This document shows, one piece after another, positions 8,122 to 16,305 of a DNA stretch of 37,956 nucleotides. The notes beneath the pieces were generated by a model, which did not search any database, had not been told where the DNA came from, and worked only from the letters and a program-made list of their open reading frames with translations. The DNA lies in NCBI GenBank assembly GCA_038526735.1, contig JBCBGM010000026.1, forward strand, positions 1-37,956, read 5' to 3'. This DNA comes from Rubricella sp038526735 (GTDB lineage: Bacteria > Pseudomonadota > Alphaproteobacteria > Rhodobacterales > Rhodobacteraceae). Made by a program: the position numbers and the translations under genes. Every line of letters starts with the position of its first letter. The stretch's first letter is position 1.

Positions 8122-8676
8122 CGAACGCTTGAAGAGCGAGGTCGCCGCACGGGGCTGGGGCGGGGTCTCTTGCGCGGAATCAAGGCGCGATAGCGCCGCC
8201 GCGCGCGCCAGACCGACCGACGGGTCTGGCGCACTGGAGGGTGACGGATGTTGCTCAGAGGGAATGCGGTTTTGCAGGGATAAACTGCGTTATTCCAAAC
8301 ATAGCTGCACCAGCCCTCGGTCTGGCGCGCGCTGTGTTGTGCATTGCTCTTCGGGACCCTGGCTCAAGGCCGGGGCGGGGTAGCCGAGCCGGAGGCGACG
8401 AGCCTCCGGCCACGCCCTCCCTCCCCCATGGGAGGGCGTATTTGCGACGTGTCTCATTGATCAGCGCGTATGCGGTTTTGAAAGATAAACTGAGCTGCCC
8501 ACCCGTTCTGCTACGCCCACCCGAAGGAGGGCGTGGCCTTTTGTTCTGCATTGCTCTTCGGGGTCCCGGACCACGTCCGGGGCGGGCAACCTCTCACCCT
8601 CACGGCGCTTGACCCGTCGTCAGGATGGGCAGGGCGCAGGGGGCGGGCTATGCTTTGGCAAAACGGGAGGACAGAC
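8122..8676. repeat. Non-coding block of hairpins and direct repeats
   Basis: This 555-bp region between dnaE2 and an SDR gene has no believable gene. It holds two copies of a motif built around GCGGTTTTG...GATAAACTG (8263-8287 and 8469-8492). It also holds two copies of a motif built around TGCATTGCTCTTCGGG...CCGGGGCGGG (8336-8383 and 8544-8591), about 207 bp apart in both cases. Hairpins: a 10-bp perfect stem GCGCCAGACC/GGTCTGGCGC (8205-8232), with one arm repeated at 8319-8330; a 9-bp stem GCCGGAGGC (8388-8410); CGCCCTCCC/GGGAGGGCG (8413-8438). A 13-bp inverted repeat pairs 8408-8420 with 8526-8538. Some hairpins could terminate dnaE2 transcription, although no T-run follows the first. Confidence 0.7.
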
Positions 8677-9492
8677 ATGAGCATCACACTCGATTTCACC
8701 GACAAGGTCGTGGTCGTCGTTGGGGGCACCAGTGGCATCAACCGCGGCATCGCGGAGCTTTTTGCCCAGCATGGTGCCAAGGTCGCCGTCGCCAGCCGTA
8801 AGCAGGACAAGGTCGATGACACTGTCGCAGCCCTTAAGGCGCATGGCGCAGAGGCGATGGGGTTTGCCGCCGATGTGCGCGAGCTCGAGGCGGTCTCGGA
8901 AGGCATCAAATCGGTCCATGCCGCGTTTGGGGATATCGACGTGCTGGTCTCGGGCGCAGCGGGCAACTTCCCGGCGATGTTTAACGGCATGTCCGCCAAT
9001 GCCTTTCGCTCGGTTGTCGAGATTGACCTGATGGGCACCGTCCACGTGATGAAGGCGAGCTACGACTACCTCAAAAAGCCCGGTGCGAGCGTCATTAACA
9101 TTTCCGCCCCACAGGCGTTTTTGCCGATGGAGGCGCAGGCGCATGTTTGCGCGGCCAAGGCCGGGGTCGATATGATCACCCGCACGCTCGCGATGGAGTG
9201 GGGGGATCAGGGCATCCGGATGAACTCGATCGTGCCGGGGCCGATTGATGGCACCGAAGGGATGGCCCGCCTCGCCCCCACGCCTGATATGATGGAGAAG
9301 GTGCGCAAAACCGTGCCGATTAAGCGCCTTGGCCTGCCCGAGGATATCGGCAACGCTTGCCTCTTCCTCAGTTCAGATCTCGGCGCCTATGTCAGCGGTG
9401 TGGTGATGCCGGTGGATGGCGGTTGGGCGCAGGGGGGCTGTGGCTCTATGAGCGCGCAGCTGGGCAAGTTCATGCGGACGATGGGTGGCTGA
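8677..9492 (+). CDS. Short-chain dehydrogenase/reductase, 2,4-dienoyl-CoA reductase-like
   Basis: This is a 271-residue SDR with a Rossmann cofactor motif GGTSGINRGIA near residues 16-26. The ATG at 8677 is chosen because GGGAGGA precedes it; upstream codons belong to the repeat block. Segments such as SGAAGNFPA, SANAFRSVVEID and PGPIDGTEGM resemble the peroxisomal-type 2,4-dienoyl-CoA reductases, which remove double bases of unsaturated acyl-CoA for beta-oxidation. As in that subfamily, the classical YxxxK tyrosine is absent: residue 157 is Val, while Lys161 and Ser143 remain. The substrate is therefore an inference; a general SDR of unknown substrate is the alternative. The last 23 nt overlap the tail of the converging pseudogene. 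Confidence 0.85.
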   Translation: MSITLDFTDKVVVVVGGTSGINRGIAELFAQHGAKVAVASRKQDKVDDTVAALKAHGAEAMGFAADVRELEAVSEGIKSVHAAFGDIDVLVSGAAGNFPAMFNGMSANAFRSVVEIDLMGTVHVMKASYDYLKKPGASVINISAPQAFLPMEAQAHVCAAKAGVDMITRTLAMEWGDQGIRMNSIVPGPIDGTEGMARLAPTPDMMEKVRKTVPIKRLGLPEDIGNACLFLSSDLGAYVSGVVMPVDGGWAQGGCGSMSAQLGKFMRTMGG

Positions 9493-10068
9493 TCTGCGCG
9501 CTGGCCTGCCGGGCCTCGGCCAACAACGTGGCCCGGCGTGCGTCTGACCCTTCGGAACCATTGAGCAGCACGAGTTGCGGGTCCGGAAAGCCGAAGTATC
9601 CCAGCGTGCCCTCGCCCAGATCGCTTTCATCGCAGGGACGAGGGCGCGCTCTTCTCAGCGGTTAGGGTTACCTGCGGCGGGGATTAAGAGCGTGCAGTGC
9701 CGTGCGGGGAGCATCGATTTTTGCGGGTGTTCAAGTTGGTCATAGGCCCAGCCGAAGGTGAAGACCCGGTCGATCCAGCCTTTCAGCATCGCTGGCATGC
9801 CGAACCAATAGAGCGGGAAGACGAGGCAGAGCGCATCTGCGCACTCGAGCCGCGATTGCTCTTGCAGCACGTCCTCGGGGGTTTTCTTGAGGTCGTACTG
9901 GCGCTGATCGGCGAGCATCCAGACCGGTGAAAACCCCTCGGCGTGCAGGTCGGCGATCTCAATCTCTGCGCCAGTGCTCTGAGCCCCATCCGCAAAGCTT
10001 TGCGCTGTCGCGTGGGTGAAGGACTGGGGGTCTGGGTGGTCGATGACGATCAGAAGACGCATGGACAT
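9470..10068 (-). pseudogene. Flavodoxin-fold NAD(P)H quinone reductase, frameshifted
   Basis: The N-terminal 137 residues (MSMRLLIVIDHPDPQSFTHA...LVFPLYWFGMPAMLKGWIDRVFTFGWAY...LLIPAAGNPNR) are a flavodoxin-like NAD(P)H dehydrogenase domain, which makes two-electron reductions of quinones with FMN or FAD. This frame stops at 9655. The missing C-terminal part is encoded directly downstream in another frame: DESDLGEGTLGYFGFPDPQ...LLNGSEGSDARRATLLAEARQ, ending at 9470. One missing base near 9655-9670 explains the break and would give about 199 residues, the normal family length. The region overlaps the 3' end of the SDR gene. The gene is divergent from the DUF418 gene. A sequencing error cannot be excluded. 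Confidence 0.85.
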
Positions 10069-10130
10069 CTCTTGCGGGGATACGCCTCGCGCCGTCTAGT
10101 GCGAGTAGTCGATTTTTGTGAGGACAGCGC

Positions 10131-11252
10131 ATGCAAAACCGCGCCTTGATGCCCGATTATCTGCGCCTCTTCGCACTGTTTGGCATTGTCGTCGTCAATG
10201 TGCAGTTTATGGCGTTTTCCATCGACGGCGGGTTCTTTGCCGCGCCTGAGATTAGCCTCGCCGATGAGATCGCGATCTGGCTTGTGGGCGGGCTGGCGTA
10301 TCTCAAGAGTTACGGGCTGTTTTCGTTCATGTTTGGGGTGGGGCTCGCGTTTCAGATGCGGGCGGCAGAGCGGGATGCGCTGAACTTTGGCGCGCTCTAT
10401 CGTAACCGGATGTTTGGGCTCATTTTTCTTGGGGTGCTGCACGGGGTGCTGTTCTTCCCTGGCGATATTTTGGTGACCTATGGGCTGATTGGGTTCCTGC
10501 TGTTTCGCTGGCGCAACTGGACTGCGGCGCGGCTTGCGCGGGTCGGCGCGGTGTTGCTGGTGGTGCAGGTCGTGATCGGGTCGGGGTTGCTGTGGATCGC
10601 ACCGGAGGGGGATCCGGACTTGGCCGCGCTGGAGCAGGCGATCATGACCTCTGGCAGTGTGGTGGATGTGCTCGGGTTTCGCGCGGTCTCGTTCCTGTTG
10701 GTGCTGGTGTTGCTGCTGGTATTTCAGGGCATCTCGGCGCTGGGGTGGTTTTGCCTTGGGCTCGCTGCGGTGAAAGCGGGGTTGATCGATGCGCCGCAGC
10801 ATCCGCTCTGGCGGCGCGCGCGACGGCTGTGTCTGCTCCCCGGTGTGGCGCTGAGCCTTGTGGGGGCCTGGATCTGGGTGTGGGGCGATGCGCGTTTGGG
10901 GGAGGTGATGATCAGCTTCTCCGCGCCGCTTGCGACGCTGGGGTATCTGGGGCTGATCGCAGCGGTCGCACGGCCTGTTCAGGGGGTTGGTGCGATGGTT
11001 TTGAAGGCCGGAGGCGCGTCTCTGACGGTGTATCTGGGCCAGTCGATCGTGCTCTCGACGGTGTTCGCGCCCTTTGGTCTGCAGCTTTGGGGCGTCGTCT
11101 CACCCTTGCAGAGCATCCTGATTGCGCTCGCCGTGACGCTGGCACTGATCGGGTTTCTGATTGTCTGGAGGCGGAGGTTTGCGCTGGGGCCGTTTGAGTG
11201 GGTTTTGCGGGCGATCACCCGGCGAGGGCTTCGGCAAAACGGTGTCGGTTGA
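10131..11252 (+). CDS. DUF418 (YeiB-like) multi-pass membrane protein
   Basis: This is a 373-residue, strongly hydrophobic protein with about eight to ten predicted membrane segments. The opening MPDYLRLFALFGIVVVNVQF and the stretch FSFMFGVGLAFQMRAAERD...YRNRMFGLIFLGVLHG are typical of the DUF418/YeiB family. The C-terminal DUF418 part includes GGASLTVYLGQSIVLSTVFAPFGLQLWG and ends in a basic tail. The function of this family is not established; a transporter or lipid-related role is only a guess. It is divergent from the frameshifted quinone reductase gene across a 62-bp gap. Confidence 0.85.
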   Translation: MQNRALMPDYLRLFALFGIVVVNVQFMAFSIDGGFFAAPEISLADEIAIWLVGGLAYLKSYGLFSFMFGVGLAFQMRAAERDALNFGALYRNRMFGLIFLGVLHGVLFFPGDILVTYGLIGFLLFRWRNWTAARLARVGAVLLVVQVVIGSGLLWIAPEGDPDLAALEQAIMTSGSVVDVLGFRAVSFLLVLVLLLVFQGISALGWFCLGLAAVKAGLIDAPQHPLWRRARRLCLLPGVALSLVGAWIWVWGDARLGEVMISFSAPLATLGYLGLIAAVARPVQGVGAMVLKAGGASLTVYLGQSIVLSTVFAPFGLQLWGVVSPLQSILIALAVTLALIGFLIVWRRRFALGPFEWVLRAITRRGLRQNGVG

Positions 11253-11608
11253 TGGCGCGGCTGCGGTGCAGCTTGCAGGTCGCGGCGCCGCACTCACCCC
11301 CCGATGAGTGTGGCGCACACGCGACCCCGGTACGCGCGTCACCGCGCGGCCCCCTCCGACGATCTGGTTGATCGTGCAAAATTGGCAGCACGCGCCAACA
11401 CGCGGCGCGGCGCCACCAACCGACGCCGAGTATTTACCAAACGGTCAAAAATTCGCGAAACGTTACGCTGCGGCGCAAACGCTACGCTCGTGCAGATATC
11501 CAAACCGCTTTGGATTTTGCAACTTTCTGACGTGGAACCCAGGCGCAGCGCAACATCTTGAAATCGAAATATGGCGAGGATGTGGAGGGGGCGTTGCCTC
11601 TCGGCGAA
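11253..11608. other. 356-bp convergent intergenic region
   Basis: There is no supported gene between the DUF418 gene and the convergent TerB-like gene. A perfect 7-bp hairpin ATCCAAA-CCGC-TTTGGAT at 11498-11515 followed by TTT could be a terminator. Two similar 19-bp units around AAACG(T/C)TACGCT lie side by side near 11457-11494. Open frames here show no family resemblance. Confidence 0.5.
11498..11518 (+). terminator. Possible rho-independent terminator
   Basis: The stem ATCCAAA/TTTGGAT with a CCGC loop is followed by a short T run, in the convergent gap after the DUF418 gene. The stem is A+T-rich and lies about 245 bp after the stop codon, so confidence is low. Confidence 0.3.
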
Positions 11609-12049
11609 TCACCCGCGCTCTACCCGCTGCCGGGCGAGGCCGGAGTCCTGGTCTGAGATGCCCAAGAGTGCCACGACCTGCCGCAGAAACGCGTTTTCCT
11701 CGGCTGCCCGCTCTCCATCCGCGAGCGCGACCAGCCAGAGCCCTTCGGCCAAGGCGGCGCGGTCCTCGTAAGCGACCGCGTCTTTCAGCACGCGGGTGAA
11801 GCGCACGGTGTCGGGCGCGTCATGCTCCAGCGTTTCGCCCTCGGCGCGCAGGGCGGTCGCGTCACCATCAGACAGGCTATAGCGCGCGGCCAAAATGGCC
11901 GTGATCGCGGCCTTTTCGCTGTCATCATATTGGTGGTCAGCCATCGCGACACGCACCAACAGCGCGGCCAGCGCCACGCGCTCATCTTCGGCTGTCATAC
12001 GCTTGGGAGGTTCCTCCCCGCGCAGCATTTTCAGGATGTCAGCAATCAT
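11609..12049 (-). CDS. TerB-like (tellurite resistance TerB family) protein
   Basis: This is a 146-residue helical protein. The start ATG at 12049 overlaps the gpt stop as TGATG, which argues for translational coupling and against the upstream GTG at 12094. The sequence MTAEDERVALAALLVRVAMADHQYDDSEKAAI and LWLVALADGERAAEENAFLRQVVALLGIS shows the paired TerB-type acidic repeats with conserved D and E residues that may bind metal. Such proteins are common in alphaproteobacteria and usually have no demonstrated role in tellurite resistance. It is the last gene of the fabI-gpt-terB run. Confidence 0.8.
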   Translation of the reverse strand: MIADILKMLRGEEPPKRMTAEDERVALAALLVRVAMADHQYDDSEKAAITAILAARYSLSDGDATALRAEGETLEHDAPDTVRFTRVLKDAVAYEDRAALAEGLWLVALADGERAAEENAFLRQVVALLGISDQDSGLARQRVERG

Positions 12050-12555
12050 CAGGTGCCCCGATACGGTTCGACATATTGCAGGGCCATGTCCCACGGGAAG
12101 AAGATCCAGGTGTCTTGGCTCACTTCGGTGATGAAGGTGTTCACCATCGGGCGGCCCTGGGGTTTGGCATAGACGGTTGCGAAATGCGCCTTGGGATAAA
12201 GCGTGCGGACAAGCTCCAACGTTTTGCCAGTATCGACCAGATCGTCGATCACCAAGATGCCCTCGCCGTCGCCCATCACCTCGGCATCAGGAGCCTTCAG
12301 CACCTGCGCCGCGGCCTGCGACTGGTGATCGTAGGATTTCACGCTGATCGTATCGACGGTGCGGATGTCGAGCTCCCGCGCCACGATCATCGCCGGGGCC
12401 ATCCCACCGCGTGTGATGGCCACCACGGCACGCCAATCGCCATTGTCGGGCCCGTGTTTATCAAGACGCCAGGCCAGTGCGCGGCTGTCACGGTGGATTT
12501 GGTCCCACGAGACGTGGAAGCCTTTTTCATGCGGCAGGCGATCGGCTGGGGCCAT
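12049..12555 (-). CDS. gpt: Xanthine-guanine phosphoribosyltransferase
   Basis: This is a 168-residue purine salvage enzyme that joins xanthine or guanine to PRPP. The PRPP-binding loop ILVIDDLVDTGKT lies at residues 100-112, and the N-terminal AVVAITRGGMAPA matches the family. The C-terminal DTWIFFPWD is the Gpt-type base-recognition region. The ATG overlaps the fabI stop as TAATG, and the stop overlaps the following TerB-like start, so the three genes form a tightly coupled operon. Length fits the bacterial Gpt family. Confidence 0.93.
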   Translation of the reverse strand: MAPADRLPHEKGFHVSWDQIHRDSRALAWRLDKHGPDNGDWRAVVAITRGGMAPAMIVARELDIRTVDTISVKSYDHQSQAAAQVLKAPDAEVMGDGEGILVIDDLVDTGKTLELVRTLYPKAHFATVYAKPQGRPMVNTFITEVSQDTWIFFPWDMALQYVEPYRGT

Positions 12556-13379
12556 TATTTGCGTCCTGTGACAACGTCGATGTCGGGGGCGTCTTCGGCC
12601 TTCATGCCGACGACATTGTACCCTGCATCCACATGGTGGTTTTCGCCCGTTACGCCAGAGGAGAGGTCGCTGAGCAGGTACATGCCAGCGCGGCCCACAT
12701 CCTCAGCGGTGACATTGCGGCGGAGGGGGGAGTTCAGCTCGTTCCACTTCATGATGTAGCGAAAATCGCCAATGCCAGAGGCGGCAAGCGTTTTCATCGG
12801 GCCGGCGGACAGGGCGTTGACGCGCACGTTGTTGGGGCCGCAATCCATCGCGAGGTATTTGACAGACGCCTCAAGTGCCGCCTTCACCACGCCCATGACG
12901 TTGTAATGCGGCATGACCTTTTCGGCGCCATAATAGGTGAGCGTGACGCAAGACCCGCCATCGGTCATCAACGGCTCGGCGCGGCGAACAGCATCGGTGA
13001 AGGAATAGGCCGACACGATCATCGAGTTGGCGAAATTCTCGGCGGTGGTGTTGTCCACATAGCGCCCGCGCAGCTCGTTTTTGTCGGAGAAGCTCACGGC
13101 GTGCAGCAGGAAGTCGAGCTTGCCCCAGCGCTCTTTGATGGCGTCGAAAACCGCGTCAACGCTTTCGGCATCAGAGACGTTGCAATCATAGGTCATGTCC
13201 GACCCGATGGAGGCTGCGAGCGGCTCCACCCGCTTTTTGAGCGCGTCGCCCATATAGGTGAACGCCAGTTCTGCTCCGGCATCGGCGCAGTGCTTTGCGA
13301 TTGACCATCCGATGGATTTGTCATTGGCCACGCCCATGATCAGACCGCGTTTTCCGGTCATCAGCCCTGAGATATCCAT
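12555..13379 (-). CDS. fabI: Enoyl-ACP reductase FabI
   Basis: This is a 274-residue NADH-dependent enoyl-[acyl-carrier-protein] reductase that performs the last reduction of each type II fatty-acid elongation round. Evidence is the N-terminal GKRGLIMGVANDKSIGWSIAK cofactor region, the catalytic Y-x6-K at Tyr159 and Lys166 in YNVMGVVK, and the C-terminal GYNVVGM. It is first in the operon with gpt and the TerB-like gene and is divergent from pdxH over 82 bp that must hold both promoters. AGGAGT lies just before the start. Confidence 0.96.
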   Translation of the reverse strand: MDISGLMTGKRGLIMGVANDKSIGWSIAKHCADAGAELAFTYMGDALKKRVEPLAASIGSDMTYDCNVSDAESVDAVFDAIKERWGKLDFLLHAVSFSDKNELRGRYVDNTTAENFANSMIVSAYSFTDAVRRAEPLMTDGGSCVTLTYYGAEKVMPHYNVMGVVKAALEASVKYLAMDCGPNNVRVNALSAGPMKTLAASGIGDFRYIMKWNELNSPLRRNVTAEDVGRAGMYLLSDLSSGVTGENHHVDAGYNVVGMKAEDAPDIDVVTGRK

Positions 13380-13461
13380 CGTTACTCCTTGTGTCTTTTC
13401 GGGGTTGCCCGTGTGCCAGAAGCCTTTACGTCAAGGGGACAGACGCATCAAGAAGATCGCT

Positions 13462-14085
13462 ATGAGTGTAACAGACCAAACCAAACGAGATGGGATTTTT
13501 GCGGGCAACGATCCCTTTGCGCTGGCGCAGACTTGGCTGGCTGAGGCCGAGAAAACCGAAGTGAATGATCCCAACGCCATCGCTCTGGCCACCGTGGACG
13601 AGACGGGCCTGCCCAATGTGCGCATGGTGCTTTTGAAAGAGATCGAAGACGCCGCCTTCGTTTTTTACACGAACTATGAGGGTGTGAAGGCGCGCGAGAT
13701 TGAGGCTGCGGGCAAGGCGGCCTTCGTGCTGCACTGGAAATCTCTGCACCGGCAGATCCGGGTGCGCGGTGAAGTAGAGCGCGAGGATGGGCCGCAGGCG
13801 GATGCGTATTACAAGTCGCGCGGGCTGCAGTCTCGGTTGGGGGCGTGGGCGTCGCGTCAGTCGCAGCCGCTCAAGTCGCGTGCGGCGTTGATGACGGAGG
13901 TCGCCAAGATCACCGCCATCAAAGGGCCCAATCCGGACCGTCCGCCCTATTGGGGGGGATACCGGATTAAACCGCTGGAGATCGAGTTCTGGGCGGATGG
14001 GGCGCACCGGCTGCATGACCGGTTTCGCTGGACCCGAGAGAGCGTGAGTTCTACACAGTGGAATGTGACGCGGCTCAACCCCTGA
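13462..14085 (+). CDS. pdxH: Pyridoxamine 5'-phosphate oxidase
   Basis: This is a 207-residue FMN enzyme that oxidises PNP or PMP to pyridoxal 5'-phosphate. The start ATG at 13462 has AGAAGA upstream; the longer open frame upstream runs through the fabI promoter and is not used. Family features are NVRMVLLKEIEDAAFVFYTNYEG, the phosphate-binding HRQIRVRGEVERE, the SRLGAWASRQSQPL motif, and the C-terminal RFRWTRE...WNVTRLNP that closes the active site. An SDR gene follows 27 nt downstream on the same strand. Confidence 0.95.
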   Translation: MSVTDQTKRDGIFAGNDPFALAQTWLAEAEKTEVNDPNAIALATVDETGLPNVRMVLLKEIEDAAFVFYTNYEGVKAREIEAAGKAAFVLHWKSLHRQIRVRGEVEREDGPQADAYYKSRGLQSRLGAWASRQSQPLKSRAALMTEVAKITAIKGPNPDRPPYWGGYRIKPLEIEFWADGAHRLHDRFRWTRESVSSTQWNVTRLNP

Positions 14086-14112
14086 TGGCAGGCCGCCCAG
14101 GAGGCCATCAAA

Positions 14113-14847
14113 ATGCCAGAGCGCAAAACCCTACTTTTAACCGGTGCCTCTCGCGGCATAGGGCACGCGACCGTGAAACGGTTTTCATCGGCCGGGTGGC
14201 GAGTGATCACCTGCTCTCGCCATGCGTTTCCGGAAAACTGTCCGTGGGACGCCGGGGAAGAGGATCATATTCAGGTCGATCTCGCGAACCCGGAGAGCAC
14301 GATCGCTGCAGTGGATGAAATCAAGCGTCGCCTTGAGGGCAACAAGCTTGAGGCGTTGGTGAACAACGCAGGTATCTCTCCAAAGGCGGAGGGCGGGGCG
14401 CGGCTCAACACGGTAAATACCGACCTGCGCACGTGGGGGCATGTCTTCCACGTCAACTTCTTTGCGCCGGTGGTGCTGGCGCGCGGGCTGCTCGATGAGC
14501 TGAAGGCTGCTCAGGGGGCGGTCGTGAATGTGACCTCAATTGCGGGAAGCCGGGTGCATCCGTTTGCGGGTGCGGCCTATGCCACTTCGAAAGCTGCACT
14601 TGCAGCGCTGACCCGCGAGATGGCGCATGACTTCGGCCCCTATGGCGTGCGCGTCAACGCCATCGCGCCCGGAGAGATTGAGACGGCGATCCTCTCTCCG
14701 GGAACCGAGAAACTGGTCGAAACGCTGCCCCTGCGGCGACTCGGGCAGCCCTCAGAGGTGGCCTCGGTCATATACAATCTGTGCGATAGCGACAGCAGCT
14801 ACATAACTGGTGTTGAGGTGGAGATTAACGGGGGGCAGCACGTCTAG
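14113..14847 (+). CDS. Short-chain dehydrogenase/reductase, classical type
   Basis: This is a 244-residue classical SDR. The cofactor motif TGASRGIG is at residues 10-17, NNAG at 84-87, and the catalytic Ser142, Tyr156 and Lys160 are all present (AAYATSKAAL). The ATG at 14113 has AGGAGG nine bases upstream. It lies 27 nt after pdxH, so the two may be co-transcribed. The substrate cannot be named from sequence; a 3-oxoacyl-ACP reductase-like or sugar/alcohol dehydrogenase activity are both possible. Confidence 0.9.
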   Translation: MPERKTLLLTGASRGIGHATVKRFSSAGWRVITCSRHAFPENCPWDAGEEDHIQVDLANPESTIAAVDEIKRRLEGNKLEALVNNAGISPKAEGGARLNTVNTDLRTWGHVFHVNFFAPVVLARGLLDELKAAQGAVVNVTSIAGSRVHPFAGAAYATSKAALAALTREMAHDFGPYGVRVNAIAPGEIETAILSPGTEKLVETLPLRRLGQPSEVASVIYNLCDSDSSYITGVEVEINGGQHV

Positions 14848-14850
14848 GGC

Positions 14851-15687
14851 TTAGGGCCCGACGATGATGCGTAGCCCCTCACCGGCCAGCGTAATCGCGC
14901 CGGTATAGCGCCCGCGCGAAAGTCCGCTCACTTGGAAAGCCCCCTCAACCGAAGTTCCATCGGGCAGGTTGCCGGTAATCGGGCCGGGCTCTGTTCCGTC
15001 GATGGTGATCAAGAGGCCGTCAGAGCCAAACACCTCCAACCCGCGGGCGCCCGGCTCGATCAGCACTTCGCGCACCAGATAAAGCTCCGGGTTGAGTCGA
15101 CCGTCTTGAAAGACGCGGGCGGGCAGGTCGCGGGCATAGGCGAAACTGTCGAGCGGGGCGTGCAAGATGTCGTCATGCGCTAGTACTCGACAGTCACAGA
15201 CCTCGCCCAGTTGCTGTTCAGCGATCTCGGCATGGCAATTGCGCAAGGCAAATTCGATGGCGTCGCTCGCAATCGCCTCGCTCCCCTCGACCCGGATTTG
15301 CACCCGGATCGGGCATTGCGACTCGGGCGTGCCACGCACCAGCGCTTTCGGAGAGGCGGCGATGGCGTACGACTGCCCCTGCGCAGAGCCAAAAAGATAG
15401 GGCACCTGCCGAATCGACACATGCTCCGCATTGCGCCGGCGCAAGAGGGTAGCCGCATCATCGCGGGTGGTGCGCTGGGCGATCTCGCTCACATCGTCTA
15501 ACGAGACCGAGACGAGGTCATCGCCGCTTGGAGCCAGCACATAGCGGTTGGAGGGGTCAAAAACTTCGCGCACATCCGGCGGCACATCCGGCCCTGTGAG
15601 AGGCCCCGCACCGCAGCCCATCAACGCGATTGCGGCGGTTGCGACAAAGAAGTGTCTGACGTTGATTATCAAATCGGAATGCACCAT
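14851..15687 (-). CDS. Hypothetical lipoprotein
   Basis: This protein of about 278 residues was not recognised as a family. The likely start is the ATG at 15687, giving a short basic lead, a hydrophobic stretch FFVATAAIALM and a lipobox ALMGC, so it should be lipidated at that cysteine. The upstream ATG at 15717 would add ten residues. The mature part has a run of short beta-rich segments and three further cysteines near SQCPI, RNCHAE and EVCDCR that could pair in the periplasm. It converges on the SDR gene with only 3 nt between stops. Confidence 0.72.
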   Translation of the reverse strand: MVHSDLIINVRHFFVATAAIALMGCGAGPLTGPDVPPDVREVFDPSNRYVLAPSGDDLVSVSLDDVSEIAQRTTRDDAATLLRRRNAEHVSIRQVPYLFGSAQGQSYAIAASPKALVRGTPESQCPIRVQIRVEGSEAIASDAIEFALRNCHAEIAEQQLGEVCDCRVLAHDDILHAPLDSFAYARDLPARVFQDGRLNPELYLVREVLIEPGARGLEVFGSDGLLITIDGTEPGPITGNLPDGTSVEGAFQVSGLSRGRYTGAITLAGEGLRIIVGP

Positions 15688-15813
15688 CGTTGGTTTGCGA
15701 CGCAGGATTATCGGCACAAAAACCCTGCGTCATGAAACTGTAACGTCTTGCGCGTCCTTCAAACCTACCCTAAGGCGCGGGACTTACTTGAGCAACAAAG
15801 CAAAGGCGAAACT

Positions 15814-16305
15814 GTGATCAGCGGCCAGGTTAAATGGTACGATCAGCAGCGTGGGTTTGGGTTTGTCCTAGCAGACGACGGTTCTGGCGACGTGATGGTG
15901 CACGCCAACGTCGTGAAGGCTTATGGTTTGCCCTATCTTGTCACCGGACAAGAGGTCACGCTGGAAGCTGAAAAGACCGACCGTGGTTGGCTGGGGACAG
16001 TGCTGCTAGAGGTTCAGGAGTTGGAGGAAGCGGAGGGCGAGCGCCTTGTTCCGCCCCCCATTGATAGTGAAACCAAAGAAGCTCTGCTGCCAGCACGGGT
16101 GAAGTGGTTTGATCGGGTCAAGGGCTTCGGGTTCGTCAATATCTTTGGCGAAGCGGGAGACGTCTTCTTGCATATGGAGACGATCCGCGAATGCGCCTAT
16201 CCCGAGGTAGAGCAGGGTGATGCCGTCGCCGTGCTCACCGGGGATGGCCCGAAAGGCCCCGTGGTCACGATGATCCGCGAGTGGGACGATGCGCTGGTGG
16301 ACTAA
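15814..16305 (+). CDS. Tandem cold-shock-domain protein
   Basis: This protein of about 163 residues has two cold-shock domains. The first is GQVKWYDQQRGFGFVLADDGSGDVMVHANVV, the second ARVKWFDRVKGFGFVNIFGEAGDVFLHMETI. Both carry the RNP1-like GFGFV and a degenerate RNP2 (DVMVH, DVFLH), so single-stranded nucleic acid binding is expected. An acidic linker (ELEEAEGE) joins them. The GTG at 15814 with AAAGGCG upstream is preferred; a TTG at 15748 would add 22 residues without a ribosome binding site. The 3' end overlaps the DUF192 start by 17 nt, suggesting coupled translation. Confidence 0.88.
   Translation: MISGQVKWYDQQRGFGFVLADDGSGDVMVHANVVKAYGLPYLVTGQEVTLEAEKTDRGWLGTVLLEVQELEEAEGERLVPPPIDSETKEALLPARVKWFDRVKGFGFVNIFGEAGDVFLHMETIRECAYPEVEQGDAVAVLTGDGPKGPVVTMIREWDDALVD

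Noticed and set aside
8241..8612. Open frames in the repeat block (for example CIALRDPGSRPG and CIALRGPGPRPG)
   Set aside because: The resemblance between them is due to the DNA repeats; there are no codon-bias, start-site or domain signals.
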